Shown here in pieces: positions 1 to 9,072 of a stretch of 64,000 bases of DNA (position 1 is its first letter; every line of letters starts with the position of its first letter). The notes beneath the pieces were generated by a model, which searched no databases, was not told the origin of the DNA, and saw nothing but the letters and a program-made list of their open reading frames with translations. Origin of the DNA: Loigolactobacillus jiayinensis (lineage in GTDB: Bacteria; Bacillota; Bacilli; Lactobacillales; Lactobacillaceae); NCBI RefSeq assembly GCF_003946445.1, contig NZ_RHOF01000003.1, forward strand, positions 1-64,000. The letters run 5' to 3'. The translations under genes and the position numbers were made by a program.

Positions 1-50
1 AAACAGACAAAAAACCGGTATTAGTTATTCACCAATACCAGAAAGTGTAG
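1..50 (+). CDS. C-terminal end of an unidentified protein (partial)
   Basis: In frame 3 the sequence is open from the left edge and stops with TAG at 48-50, giving a tail ending VLVIHQYQKV. A good Rho-independent terminator begins 8 bases later, which is why this frame is preferred over frame 2, which stays open to about 113 and would run through the terminator. Too little is present to name a family. The gene body lies outside the window. Confidence 0.35.
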   Translation, partial: TDKKPVLVIHQYQKV

Positions 51-57
51 ACCCAGT

Positions 58-88
58 AGAAGTGGCCTTGGCCGCTTCTTTTTTATTT
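58..88 (+). terminator. Intrinsic terminator of the left-edge gene
   Basis: AGAAGTGGCC pairs with GGCCGCTTCT across a two-base loop and is followed by a T-rich run on the plus strand. It closes a plus-strand unit entering from the left. Confidence 0.75.
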
Positions 89-152
89 GCTTGCTGGCAA
101 ATATAGCCGACGGCACTCTTGCTAATTTGATCTGATACTTATCTGCGCCATT

Positions 153-314
153 TTACTGGATAACCGTGACCTTCCCGTTATTAACGTGCACAGTCGGAAT
201 AACTATACGTTGCTGATACAATTCTTGCAGCCGATAAATGTCTTGCCCAACAACATATAAGTAATGGCCATCATTCGGCGTGGCTCGCTCTAAAAGCACT
301 ATTTTATCTGTCAT
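153..314 (-). CDS. Hypothetical 53-residue protein
   Basis: The ORF starts ATG at 314 and stops TAA at 153-155. It begins MTDKIVLLERATPNDGHYLY and ends GKVTVIQ. A Shine-Dalgarno sequence (AAGGTGG) lies about 7 bases before the ATG, and a complete promoter stands 45-70 bases upstream, so it is probably a real gene. The product is small, soluble and without signal peptide or membrane segment. I do not recognise the family. It lies downstream of gltD on the same strand but is separated from it by the gltD terminator and has its own promoter. Confidence 0.6.
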   Translation of the reverse strand: MTDKIVLLERATPNDGHYLYVVGQDIYRLQELYQQRIVIPTVHVNNGKVTVIQ

Positions 315-358
315 CTGCTGGCCACCTTTCTACACACGAACGTACGTTTGATAGTCAA

Positions 359-396
359 ATTCTATCTTATTTGACTTTTTATTGCAAGCGCTTTTT
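359..396 (-). promoter_or_regulatory. Promoter with overlapping cre-like site for the 53-residue gene
   Basis: On the minus strand TTGCAA (382-387) is followed after 17 bases by TAGAAT (359-364). The region around 383-396 (GCAAGCGCTT core) resembles a catabolite responsive element and overlaps the -35 box, so carbon catabolite control by CcpA is plausible. The cre match is imperfect at one end. Confidence 0.5.
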
Positions 397-403
397 TAAT
401 AAA

Positions 404-455
404 AAAGTACCCCACAATCATTAGACTCTTTGTCTAACAATTATGAAGCACTTCA
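404..455 (-). terminator. Intrinsic terminator of gltBD
   Basis: A long imperfect hairpin with core TTAGAC/GTCTAA and outer arms AAGTGC/GTACTT is followed by a T run on the minus strand. It sits 20-70 bases past the gltD stop. Confidence 0.65.
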
Positions 456-475
456 ATGCGGAATAATGTTTATAT

Positions 476-1912
476 TTATGCCTGTGCGGCAGCAACTGCC
501 GTAATCGATTGGGCAACTGCTTCGGCACATAAGCGACCTTCACGAATCGCCCAAATGACTAAGCTAGGGCCGCGGCGAGCATCACCAGCAACGTAAACTT
601 GATCAACGTTGGTATTATAACCATCGTAAATTTCATGAACGCCAAATTGATCAAACACATCAGTCGCTGCACCAGTAAAGCCTAACGCCAGCAACACAAG
701 ATCAGCCGGCATTTCTTGCTCAGTGCCTGCAATTGGTTGGAACTTAGCTACTTTACTAGTAGTCAAGCTAGTCACTTGGCCAGCCGTGCCATTAAAGGCG
801 GTAGCGGTGGTTTCATATTGTGTGATCACATCACCAAATAATTCCTTTGCCTCAGCTTGACCGTAACCAGACTTGCTGATTCGTGGCCACTCTGGCCATG
901 GATTATCGGTACCCCGTTGTGCGGGTGCGGCGGCAGTGATTTCAAGTTGTTTCACGTCTTTAGCGCCTTGACGAACAGCAGTCGCAATGCAGTCATTACC
1001 GGTATCGCCGCCGCCAATAACAACTATTTTTTTACCAGCTAAGCGTTGGGTTGCTGCAGTACCGTCAGCGACCACTGCTTTAGTAGCAGTGGTTAAGAAA
1101 TCAACCGCAAATTGTACACCAGCCAAGTCACGGCCAGGTGCCTTCAAATCACGTGCTACCCCTGCGCCAATAGTTAAGAGCACTCGGGTAAATTGTTGCT
1201 GTAACTCAGCGGCAGTGACGTCTTTACCAACTGTGGTATTGACGACAAATTTAATACCAACTTCCTTCATCACATTGATTCGCCGCGCAACGATTTTTTT
1301 TGGCAATTTCATGTTAGGAATGCCATACATTGCTAACCCACCAGGACGATCATTACGTTCAAATACAGTCACGCTGTAACCAAGCTGGTTCAAGCGCCAA
1401 GCCGCGGCCAAACCAGCGGGGCCACTACCAACCACCGCAACGGGAATCCCATTACGGCGAACCGGCATGCCACTTGCTTTGACCCAATTATGCTTATACG
1501 CTTGCTCAATAATAAACCGCTCATTGTTCCGAATCGTGATGCCTTGACCATTTAACGCCTCATTACAGGAAACCTCACAAGGTGCAGGGCAGACGTTACC
1601 GGTAAAATCAGGTAACGAATTAGTCAACGTTAAGCGCTCAAAGGCTTTTTTATCTTCGTAACGATAAATCAAGTCATTCCATTCAGGAATTAAATTATCA
1701 TTGGGACAACCACCAACTGCACGGCCACCACCATAGAAGAAGCCTGAGTGACAATGAGGTACACCACAATTCATACAACGAGCAGCTTGCTGCCGCCGTG
1801 CTGCTTCCGGTAGTGTTTCTTCCAGCGCTTTAAAATCGTGCACCCGTTCATAAATTGGGCGATACGGATCGTTCTTGCGGGGGTATTTCATAAAACCAAA
1901 TGGATCAGCCAT
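476..1912 (-). CDS. gltD: Glutamate synthase (NADPH) small subunit
   Basis: 478 residues. This is the FAD/NADPH subunit that passes electrons to GltB, which makes two glutamates from glutamine and 2-oxoglutarate. The N-terminal third carries the Fer4_20-type cysteine clusters (RCMNCGVPHC near residues 45-54; NVCPAPCEVSC near 106-116). A GxGxxG FAD motif (VVGSGPAG) follows near residue 160, and a second Rossmann motif (VVIGGGDTGND) near 300 binds NADPH. Length is normal. It starts 17 bases after the gltB stop with the SD sequence GGAG in the gap, so the two are co-transcribed. Confidence 0.95.
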   Translation of the reverse strand: MADPFGFMKYPRKNDPYRPIYERVHDFKALEETLPEAARRQQAARCMNCGVPHCHSGFFYGGGRAVGGCPNDNLIPEWNDLIYRYEDKKAFERLTLTNSLPDFTGNVCPAPCEVSCNEALNGQGITIRNNERFIIEQAYKHNWVKASGMPVRRNGIPVAVVGSGPAGLAAAWRLNQLGYSVTVFERNDRPGGLAMYGIPNMKLPKKIVARRINVMKEVGIKFVVNTTVGKDVTAAELQQQFTRVLLTIGAGVARDLKAPGRDLAGVQFAVDFLTTATKAVVADGTAATQRLAGKKIVVIGGGDTGNDCIATAVRQGAKDVKQLEITAAAPAQRGTDNPWPEWPRISKSGYGQAEAKELFGDVITQYETTATAFNGTAGQVTSLTTSKVAKFQPIAGTEQEMPADLVLLALGFTGAATDVFDQFGVHEIYDGYNTNVDQVYVAGDARRGPSLVIWAIREGRLCAEAVAQSITAVAAAQA

Positions 1913-1929
1913 ATTGCATTCGCTCCTCT

Positions 1930-4900
1930 CTACACATTCTCGCCGGTAGCAATGGCAAACGCCTTTTCCGCTAATTGTGCCTGCGGCGTGCCTTTGGCGG
2001 CTAAATCGGCCATAATTTCATTCATATGCCGGAAATCTTGCGGATAAACTTTGACGAAATGCTGCTTCTGATTAGTCCAGTCAGCTAAAATTGCTTTGGC
2101 TTTAGTTGATTCAGTATAGTACACGTGCTTCTCTAATAATTGTTTCAAAATATGATCATCGCCAGTTTCGCCTAAACGGAACAGTTCAACCATTTCCAAA
2201 TTGCAATTAGCAGCAAACTTGTTCGCGGGATCATAGACATAAGCAACCCCGCCAGACATCCCAGCACCAAAGTTGCGGCCAGTACTGCCCAGAACGACTA
2301 CTGTGCCGGAAGTCATGTACTCACAACCATGATCACCGATACCTTCAACGACGATATCAGCACCAGAATTACGGACACCAAAGCGTTCACCAGCACGGCC
2401 ATTGAAAAAGGCCTCGCCAGCAGTCGCACCAAAGCAAGCCACGTTACCAACAATCGGTGTTGTGCTATACAGCTTTTGTGCTTTAGCTGGTGCTTGAACG
2501 ATCAAACGACCACCACTTAGCCCTTTGCCGACATAATCGTTAGCCTCACCAATTAATTTTAGTTCCAATCCCTGCGTCATAAAGGCACCAAAGCTTTGAC
2601 CAGCAACACCAGTATATTGATAGCTGATCCGCCCCGCTGGCAACGTTTGATTACCAAAACGTGCAGCAATCCAGCCGCTCATACTACCGCCGACTGTCCG
2701 CATCACATTGTTGATTGGCGCACTAATTTCGGTTGGCTTAGTTTCTTGCAGCGCTTCTGTCGCAAAAGCATCTAATTCTGGCTGCTGTACTGGCGTCGCA
2801 AATGGATCATTCGACTTACGCTCAATGCCGATCGACGTGCTTAAAATTCGACTGAAGTCCAACGACTTAGCCTTACCTTTAGCAATAAACCGTGGCTTTA
2901 ACAATTCCGTATGACCAACCATTTCATCAACCGTCCGGTACCCTAAGGCCGCCATTTGTTCACGTAGATCCTGTGCTAAATAACGCATGCAATTCATCAC
3001 ATGTTCTGGCTTACCAGCAAAGAACTTACGGAGTGCTGGATTCTGCGTAGCAATCCCAGTTGGACAAGTATTCAGACTGCAGACACGCATCATAATACAG
3101 CCAATCGACGCCAGCGTTAACTGGGCAAAACTAAATTCTTCAGCACCTAGCATGATGGCAACCGCGATATCACGGCCAGTCATTAATTTACCATCGGTTT
3201 CTAAGGTCGCCCGTTGCCGTAATCGGTTTAACGCCAAGGTCTGATGAGCTTCAGATAAGCCCATTTCCCATGGTAAACCAGCATCCCGGACAGAGTTACG
3301 TGGTGCTGCGCCAGTCCCACCATCATAGCCGGAAATCACGACTTTATCAGCGCCTGCTTTAACGACGCCGGTGGCAATGGTACCGACACCAGTGCTAGCC
3401 ACTAATTTAACCGTCACTTTAGCATTGGGGTTAACTTGCTTCAAATCGAAAATCAACTGTTTTAGATCTTCAATCGAATAAATATCATGATGCGGTGGCG
3501 GTGAAATCAAACGTACACCAGGCACAGAACCACGAATGGCTGCGACCCAAGGGAAGTTCTTGATCCCCGGCAATTGGCCACCTTCACCAGGTTTAGCCCC
3601 CTGCGCCATTTTGATCTGAATTTCTTCGGCGCTCATCAAATATTCGGTATTAACGCCGAAACGTGCTGACGCCACCTGCTTAATTTTACTGTTTAAATTA
3701 CGGCCGTCAGCTTGGGGCTTAAAGCGATCACGAGCTTCGCCACCTTCACCAGAATTACTTTTAGCGCCTAGTGCGTTCATTGCTTCAGCAATCGTTTCGT
3801 GCGCTTCTTCGGACAAGGAGCCATAACTCATGGCGCCGGACTTGAAACGCTTAACGATAGCGCTAACTGGCTCAACCTCACTTAACGGTACCGCTGGCTT
3901 ATCAGAACTAATCGTCCATAACGAACGCAATGTCGTCGGGCTAGTTAATTCTTCATCACGCATTTCTTTGGCGTATTCCTTGTATAGCTCGTAGTTGCCG
4001 CCACGAACAGCTTGTTGGAACTTGTACAGCGTCATTGGGTTATACAAATGATGCTCACCTTCCGCACGGAACTTAAAGCTACCGCCAGATGGTAATGGAT
4101 CATGCGCTTTAGGCCCATAAGCGTGATCATAACGCGCTAAATATTCCTGTTCGATCTGTTCCAGCGACAAGCCGCCAATACGACTAGCCGTTCCGGTAAA
4201 GTAGCGTTCCACCACAGCAGAAGATAAACCAACTGCTTCAAATAATTGCGCACCCTGGTAACCAGCAATCGTCGAAATCCCCATCCGGCTCATGATCTTG
4301 ATAATGCCTTTTTCACAAGCCTGCCGGAAAGTTTCAACATGATCAGCTAAATCATATGCCCCTAAGGTAGCGTAAGCGCCATAAGGATGGATCGCCGACG
4401 CCCCATAACCAATCAAGGCCGCAAAATGATGCACCTCACAGGCTTCACCAGTATCAACAATGATCGACGCCTGGCCCCGCTTACCTTTGGCCACTAAATA
4501 ATTGTTTAAGCCAGCCACAGCCAATAGTACAGGAATAATTAATTTATCCTCAGTCGCGCCACGATCAGTTAAAATTAAAATTGTCGTTCCATTATCAATA
4601 GCAGCTTCTGCGGCCTGAAAGAGACTATCTAGTGCTTGTTCTAACCGATTTGGCCGTGCTTTTTTATCGTAGCACAATGACACTTCAGTCGATTTGAAAT
4701 CAGGCATGTCTAAGTGCCGAAGTCGTTCATAATCTGTAGAACTAAGCATCGGCGTCGCTAACTTAATTTTCTTAGCATTAGCAGCCGTGTCAGTGGTCAC
4801 ATCAGCGTCACGGCCAATAAATAGTTCAGTGCCAATTACTAATTTCTCTCGAATCGCATCAATTGGCGGATTGGTAACTTGCGCAAACTGTTGTTTAAAG

Positions 4901-6384
4901 TACGTAAACAGCGATTGCGGCCGCTCTGACAATACCGCTAACGGTGAATCGAAGCCCATAGAAATAATCGGTTCTTCACCATTTTTTGCCATTGGGATAA
5001 TGGCTTCACGAATGATATCGTCGGTATAACCATGCCGGCGCCACAACGTCTGTAGCGCTTCTGATGACAGATTTTCAGTGACATCAGCCTGTGGCAAGCT
5101 ATCTAGGGTCAACTGATTGTCCTGCAACCATTGACTATAAGGATATTGTTGGGCGTAATGCGCCTTCAACTCAGCTGTATGGTAGAAACGGCCTTCAGCG
5201 GTATCGACTAAAATCATATCGGCAGGACCGAGAATCCCCTTTTCAGCAATAGCTTCAGGTGCGACATCGACTGTCCCTGCTTCAGAGGCAACAACTAATA
5301 AATTATCTTTGGTCAGAAAATACCGTGATGGTCGTAAGCCATTGCGATCTAAGGCTGCACCAACTTGAATCCCATCGGTGAAGCACAACGCTGCAGGACC
5401 ATCCCATGGGGCCATAAAGCTAGCATTATATTCGTCAAAAGCTCGCTCCGCAGCTGGCAACTGCACTGCATCGCCCCATGCTTCAGGCACCAACATCATC
5501 AGCGCTTGCGGAATATCACGACCATTGCGGTAGAGATATTCGAGACAGTTTTCTAACTTAGCCGAATCAGAATCTTCTTCGTTGTAAACTTCAACGCCAT
5601 GACTAGCCATCCAGTTTTCGGCACCCTTTAACGTATTGATCTCGCCGTTATGAGCCAGAAAACGGAATGGTTGCGCCCGCTCCCAACTAGGAAATGTATT
5701 CGTTGAAAAGCGTGAATGAATCAAGGCAATATTAGTTTGCATGGCGGGATCATGCAAATCAGGATAGAATAAACCAACCTGATAAGCATGTAGCATCCCT
5801 TTGTAACAAATCGTTTGACTAGATAAGCTGGCAATCGCAAATTCATCCGCAGCAAATGTTTTTTCCAAGCGGCGGCGTAATTGGTACAAAGCGTCTTCAA
5901 ACGGACGCCCTGCCGGAATATCATGCGGCCGGTTAATCAATATTTGAGCAAAACCTGGCATAACTCGTTGCGCGGTTGGTCCACAATTTTCATAAACATA
6001 GGGTACGGCGCGGGTTCCCAGCACGTTAAAGCCGGCGTGACCAATTTCAGTTGTAATGGCTGCCAATTCAGCTTCCTTATCGGCTGGTTGTTGTGGCAAA
6101 AAGAACATTCCAACAGCGTAATCACCAGCTGGCGGTAACGTTAAGGACTGTTCCTGCGCATATTGTCGAAAAAAGGTATCTGGCAGCGCCATTAAAATTC
6201 CGGCACCATCGCCAGTATCCGGCTCAGCACCGGTACCGCCACGATGATTCATGCGGGCTAACATGGTCAATGCTTGTTCAACCAGCTGATGGCTACATTC
6301 ACCAGTGACCTTAGTAATAAAGCCCATCCCACAAGCAGCGTGTTCATAACGCGGTTCATAGAGGGTCTGTTCACGATCTATCAT
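1930..6384 (-). CDS. gltB: Glutamate synthase large subunit
   Basis: 1484 residues, full length. Domain order is class II glutamine amidotransferase (residues 18 to about 430), central domain, FMN-binding TIM barrel (about 800-1190) and C-terminal GXGXG beta-helix. The catalytic N-terminal Cys is at position 18 (HAACGMGF), implying removal of a 17-residue propeptide as in other GltB proteins. Cysteines of a 3Fe-4S cluster are visible in SIGCIMMRVCSLNTCPTG. The start is supported by the SD sequence GAGGTGG. It is first in a two-gene operon with gltD and allows ammonia assimilation via glutamine. Confidence 0.96.
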   Translation of the reverse strand: MIDREQTLYEPRYEHAACGMGFITKVTGECSHQLVEQALTMLARMNHRGGTGAEPDTGDGAGILMALPDTFFRQYAQEQSLTLPPAGDYAVGMFFLPQQPADKEAELAAITTEIGHAGFNVLGTRAVPYVYENCGPTAQRVMPGFAQILINRPHDIPAGRPFEDALYQLRRRLEKTFAADEFAIASLSSQTICYKGMLHAYQVGLFYPDLHDPAMQTNIALIHSRFSTNTFPSWERAQPFRFLAHNGEINTLKGAENWMASHGVEVYNEEDSDSAKLENCLEYLYRNGRDIPQALMMLVPEAWGDAVQLPAAERAFDEYNASFMAPWDGPAALCFTDGIQVGAALDRNGLRPSRYFLTKDNLLVVASEAGTVDVAPEAIAEKGILGPADMILVDTAEGRFYHTAELKAHYAQQYPYSQWLQDNQLTLDSLPQADVTENLSSEALQTLWRRHGYTDDIIREAIIPMAKNGEEPIISMGFDSPLAVLSERPQSLFTYFKQQFAQVTNPPIDAIREKLVIGTELFIGRDADVTTDTAANAKKIKLATPMLSSTDYERLRHLDMPDFKSTEVSLCYDKKARPNRLEQALDSLFQAAEAAIDNGTTILILTDRGATEDKLIIPVLLAVAGLNNYLVAKGKRGQASIIVDTGEACEVHHFAALIGYGASAIHPYGAYATLGAYDLADHVETFRQACEKGIIKIMSRMGISTIAGYQGAQLFEAVGLSSAVVERYFTGTASRIGGLSLEQIEQEYLARYDHAYGPKAHDPLPSGGSFKFRAEGEHHLYNPMTLYKFQQAVRGGNYELYKEYAKEMRDEELTSPTTLRSLWTISSDKPAVPLSEVEPVSAIVKRFKSGAMSYGSLSEEAHETIAEAMNALGAKSNSGEGGEARDRFKPQADGRNLNSKIKQVASARFGVNTEYLMSAEEIQIKMAQGAKPGEGGQLPGIKNFPWVAAIRGSVPGVRLISPPPHHDIYSIEDLKQLIFDLKQVNPNAKVTVKLVASTGVGTIATGVVKAGADKVVISGYDGGTGAAPRNSVRDAGLPWEMGLSEAHQTLALNRLRQRATLETDGKLMTGRDIAVAIMLGAEEFSFAQLTLASIGCIMMRVCSLNTCPTGIATQNPALRKFFAGKPEHVMNCMRYLAQDLREQMAALGYRTVDEMVGHTELLKPRFIAKGKAKSLDFSRILSTSIGIERKSNDPFATPVQQPELDAFATEALQETKPTEISAPINNVMRTVGGSMSGWIAARFGNQTLPAGRISYQYTGVAGQSFGAFMTQGLELKLIGEANDYVGKGLSGGRLIVQAPAKAQKLYSTTPIVGNVACFGATAGEAFFNGRAGERFGVRNSGADIVVEGIGDHGCEYMTSGTVVVLGSTGRNFGAGMSGGVAYVYDPANKFAANCNLEMVELFRLGETGDDHILKQLLEKHVYYTESTKAKAILADWTNQKQHFVKVYPQDFRHMNEIMADLAAKGTPQAQLAEKAFAIATGENV

Positions 6385-6435
6385 GAAATCCCACCTCAGA
6401 TTTGATTAAGATTAGAATATTTTAATTTTTATCTC

Positions 6436-6464
6436 ATTTTAGTTGTGCATTTACTAATAATCAA
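6436..6464 (-). promoter_or_regulatory. gltB promoter
   Basis: On the minus strand TTGATT (6459-6464), a 17-base spacer and TAAAAT (6436-6441) lie about 52 bases before the gltB ATG. No T-box or cre was seen between promoter and start. Confidence 0.55.
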
Positions 6465-6540
6465 GTTTTTTCAGAAAAAAGTTTTATCTTTTTCAGGTTG
6501 AATACCGTTTTAAATCACTGATATCAATGAATTAGCGGTA

Positions 6541-6587
6541 AAAATAAAAAAGTCACTAAATGAAAACAGTTCTCATTTAGCGACTTT
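6541..6587 (-). terminator. Strong intrinsic terminator upstream of gltB
   Basis: A stem of 15 positions with one mismatch (6549-6563 with 6573-6587) is followed on the minus strand by a T-rich tail. Because it faces the minus strand and lies upstream of the gltB promoter, it must end a transcript coming from 6590-6930, where there is no gene. Confidence 0.75.
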
Positions 6588-6930
6588 AGCTTGAATTCCT
6601 GCTTTGAAACCCACCCGACCAATTTTTCCTACACTTACTTACTAGCTATTCCGCTATTGCTACCAAGCAACGGCCTAACGTCTTACCTAGTTGTGTCACC
6701 TATCATGTTCAGCAGAATAACGCTAAAACGGATAAAAATGCGTCGAATCACTACTTTACGCTGTCAATTCGACACAAGTAAAATAGATAGCTACCATCAA
6801 CACGTTAGTTGATTCCATCAGGCACCAGCTAGGTTAAGCATCGTTCCACCGTGGCACTTCACCGATTGATTTCAGCGATAATTCCACCAACTGTTAATGG
6901 CTTTCGCCTAGGCCGCTGCCAACTTAGATC
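6588..6930 (-). ncRNA. Candidate structured non-coding transcript between two terminators
   Basis: About 340 bases without a credible ORF lie between the terminator of the small membrane protein gene (6931-6971) and the terminator at 6541-6587, both on the minus strand. Local hairpins can be drawn on the minus strand: GTCGAAT with ATTCGAC, ATCAAC with GTTGAT, and a CCGTTGCT/AGCAATAGCGG helix. I looked for tmRNA, RNase P, SRP, 6S and T-box signatures and found none convincing. No clear promoter was seen, so an RNA gene is an inference. Confidence 0.35.
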
Positions 6931-6971
6931 AAAAAAATAGAGCCGCGACAAAAGTATTTGTCAACGACTCC
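6931..6971 (-). terminator. Terminator of the small membrane protein gene
   Basis: GAGTCG...CGGCTC with an inner TGACAAA/TTTGTCG helix is followed by seven T on the minus strand, directly after the stop codon of the 71-residue ORF. Confidence 0.8.
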
Positions 6972-6976
6972 CTTTT

Positions 6977-7192
6977 TCAAGATTCACTTTGTACAAATTG
7001 TTTAGCGCGAACCAATAAACGCTTAACACGAATGCAAAATTGTAGCACAAACGTTAGTATTGCGCCGCTACCGGTGATAATAAGCTCACCCAGAAAAATA
7101 ATGATTGAAATAAAGCCAGCAAATAATTGTTCCGCCGTTAAATAAATCAGTCCGGCAACGATCAATAAGCCGACAAGCACGAACATTGTCAT
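6977..7192 (-). CDS. Small two-helix membrane protein, unknown function
   Basis: 71 residues from the ATG at 7192 (MTMFVLVGLLIVAGL). This start is chosen because GGGGA lies 9 bases upstream, while the earlier in-frame GTG at 7213 has no SD sequence. Two hydrophobic segments (about residues 3-20 and 26-50) are followed by a basic, cytoplasm-like tail (RVKRLLVRAKQ). A terminator follows at once, supporting a genuine monocistronic gene. The family is not recognised. Confidence 0.55.
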   Translation of the reverse strand: MTMFVLVGLLIVAGLIYLTAEQLFAGFISIIIFLGELIITGSGAILTFVLQFCIRVKRLLVRAKQFVQSES

Positions 7193-7372
7193 GCTGATCC
7201 ATCCCCAATACACAAACTATTTAAGATAATCTGCCTAAACATCACTCCATTTTAACATGTTTTCGGTCGTTAGTATAATTTGTCTGATTCGTGCAACGGT
7301 TTAAATTTTACGCCGCGGCTTATTTTGCTTATAATGAAGCTATCTAAGCCAGTTAGAAAGAAGGTTGCGGAA

Positions 7373-7738
7373 ATGAAACTTTATCAAGCATTAACACAAG
7401 TCACCTTAAATGATGAATTGCCTGGACAAGCTGCGCCCTTTCACATTACCATCGACACAACCGAACCACTGTATCACGATCTGCCTACGTTATATCATTA
7501 TATCGATAGCGTTTTGAAGCCCGGTGCTAACCATAAAGATAACAATCTGAACTACGTCACTGACCACATTTTTATCCTGCAAAATTTTAATTTTAGCGGC
7601 CATGAATTCACGCAAGAACTAACTACCCCAGATGCGCAAGCTACCTTTGCCTATCATTTAGTTAAGGATCTCAACCGGCACGTCACCATCAACTTAGACC
7701 TGCCGAATCAGGAAATCCAGTTACTATTTGCCAAATAA
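7373..7738 (+). CDS. Hypothetical 121-residue protein
   Basis: The start is the ATG at 7373, preceded by AGAAGG about 8 bases upstream; the frame is open further upstream but without a ribosome site. The protein (MKLYQALTQVTLNDEL...) is soluble with no signal peptide, and no catalytic motif is evident. It is monocistronic, with a terminator immediately after the stop. I do not recognise the family. Confidence 0.65.
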   Translation: MKLYQALTQVTLNDELPGQAAPFHITIDTTEPLYHDLPTLYHYIDSVLKPGANHKDNNLNYVTDHIFILQNFNFSGHEFTQELTTPDAQATFAYHLVKDLNRHVTINLDLPNQEIQLLFAK

Positions 7739-7747
7739 TTACCCGTT

Positions 7748-7775
7748 AAGCCACGCTAATTTTCGTGGCTTTTTA
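7748..7775 (+). terminator. Terminator after the 121-residue gene
   Basis: AAGCCACG pairs with CGTGGCTT and is followed by T residues on the plus strand. The hairpin overlaps the 3' end of the convergent antiporter gene. Confidence 0.65.
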
Positions 7776-8937
7776 CTTGGCCTTGAACTTGTATCTGCCG
7801 TGCTGCCGCATGCTTAAGCAGAAATGGCGCAACTAGCGTGGTCAGCACGATCACGATGATCGTCGCCGAGTAGTACTCTGGGGCAATCAGTTTAGCCTCA
7901 TAACCGATTTGGGCGATGATCAGCGCCATCTCTCCACGCGAGATCATCCCTGCACCGACAGTATAACTACTGGCCAAATCAAAGCCAGCTAACCGCGCAC
8001 CAAGGCCACCACCAATTAACTTGGTCAGGGTTGCTACGATCGTCAAAACGATAATAAACCACAGGGCATCACTCATCCCTTTGAAGTTCATTTCCAACCC
8101 AATACTGACAAAGAAAACAGGAATGAAAACCGCATAGCCAATAGGTTCCATATTATGATCGATTTCAGCTTTATATGGCGTTTGGCCCACAGCAATACCG
8201 GCAAAAAAGGACCCAACAACGGCCGATAAACCAATCAAATCCGCCAAATAGGCCATGCTTAGACAGATTACTAACGACATGATCGTTGCGGCCGCACCAA
8301 GCAGAAAACGTTGTGACAAATGCATTAAAAATGGCGCGATCCATTTAACGACGAAATAAATACCAATAAAGTAGAGGATCTGTTCAACAAACCCAATCAA
8401 CAAACTAGGCGTATTACCACCGGTATTTTCTCCGCTTATACTGACAAAAACACTTAAAATGATCACGCTAAGCACATCATCGACCACCGCAGCCGCTAAA
8501 ATCGTGGTGCCTTCCTTACTATCTAATATATTCAATTCGCGTAATACTTCCACAGAGATCGATACCGATGTTGCTGTGAAAATAACACCCATGAATACCG
8601 CCAATAATAACGAAAAGTGGAACCATAAGCTGACTAAAGTCACCAAGCCTAGTGGAAGCACCACACCTACCATTGCCACTAAAATTCCTGGCCGCAAATA
8701 ACGTTTTAACAAGCCGATATCACTTTCCAGGCCAGCCATAAACATTAATAAAATGACCCCAATTTCCGAAAAGTCATGGATGAAGCTGCTGGGTTGGATC
8801 CAACCTAAAATCGCTGGGCCTAAAACGATCCCCACTAATAATTGACCAATGACGGCCGGCACACCCAGTTTGCGGCTAAAATGCCCCGCCAATAACGTGG
8901 TGAGTAAAATTAAACATAAAATTCCTAAAAATGCCAT
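7756..8937 (-). CDS. CPA2-family cation/proton antiporter (NapA/KefB-like membrane domain)
   Basis: 393 residues from the ATG at 8937 (MAFLGILCLILL), preceded by GAGGAG; the frame extends 12 codons upstream without a ribosome site. It shows about 12 hydrophobic segments. The paired aspartates (AAAVVDDVLSV, near residue 155) match the DD motif of electrogenic Na+/H+ antiporters rather than the QD of Kef channels. The conserved segment VFFVSIGLEMNF follows. There is no C-terminal RCK/TrkA domain. Probable role: sodium or potassium export and pH homeostasis. Ion specificity cannot be read from sequence. Confidence 0.85.
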   Translation of the reverse strand: MAFLGILCLILLTTLLAGHFSRKLGVPAVIGQLLVGIVLGPAILGWIQPSSFIHDFSEIGVILLMFMAGLESDIGLLKRYLRPGILVAMVGVVLPLGLVTLVSLWFHFSLLLAVFMGVIFTATSVSISVEVLRELNILDSKEGTTILAAAVVDDVLSVIILSVFVSISGENTGGNTPSLLIGFVEQILYFIGIYFVVKWIAPFLMHLSQRFLLGAAATIMSLVICLSMAYLADLIGLSAVVGSFFAGIAVGQTPYKAEIDHNMEPIGYAVFIPVFFVSIGLEMNFKGMSDALWFIIVLTIVATLTKLIGGGLGARLAGFDLASSYTVGAGMISRGEMALIIAQIGYEAKLIAPEYYSATIIVIVLTTLVAPFLLKHAAARQIQVQGQVKSHEN

Positions 8938-8987
8938 ACGAATTTCGCTCCTCTTCCTAATTGCAACGACCATAAAAACCAGACAAA

Positions 8988-9055
8988 CAAAAAAGCAGAT
9001 ACACCAAGCCAGCCCTCCTCACCCTAGAAGGGACTGTCTTGAAAGCATATCTGCT
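8988..9055 (-). terminator. Large hairpin terminator between the 294-residue gene and the antiporter gene
   Basis: Outer arms AGCAGATA/TATCTGCT enclose a second helix (CAAG.CAG.CCC with GGG.TG.CTTG) and are followed by six T on the minus strand. It is longer than a typical terminator, so it could also act as a leader element of the antiporter gene, whose SD lies about 35 bases downstream. Confidence 0.55.
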
Positions 9056-9072
9056 CCAACCGTCTAAACTAT

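Noticed and set aside
6591-6812. A 73-codon plus-strand open frame in the gene-free block upstream of gltB
   Set aside because: No Shine-Dalgarno sequence, composition unlike a protein, and it lies antisense to the candidate terminator-bounded transcript.
6588-6930. T-box, tmRNA or RNase P RNA
   Set aside because: GGTGGAAC and GTGCCAC fragments resemble parts of these RNAs, but the T-box core, tag reading frame, and P4 consensus are all absent.
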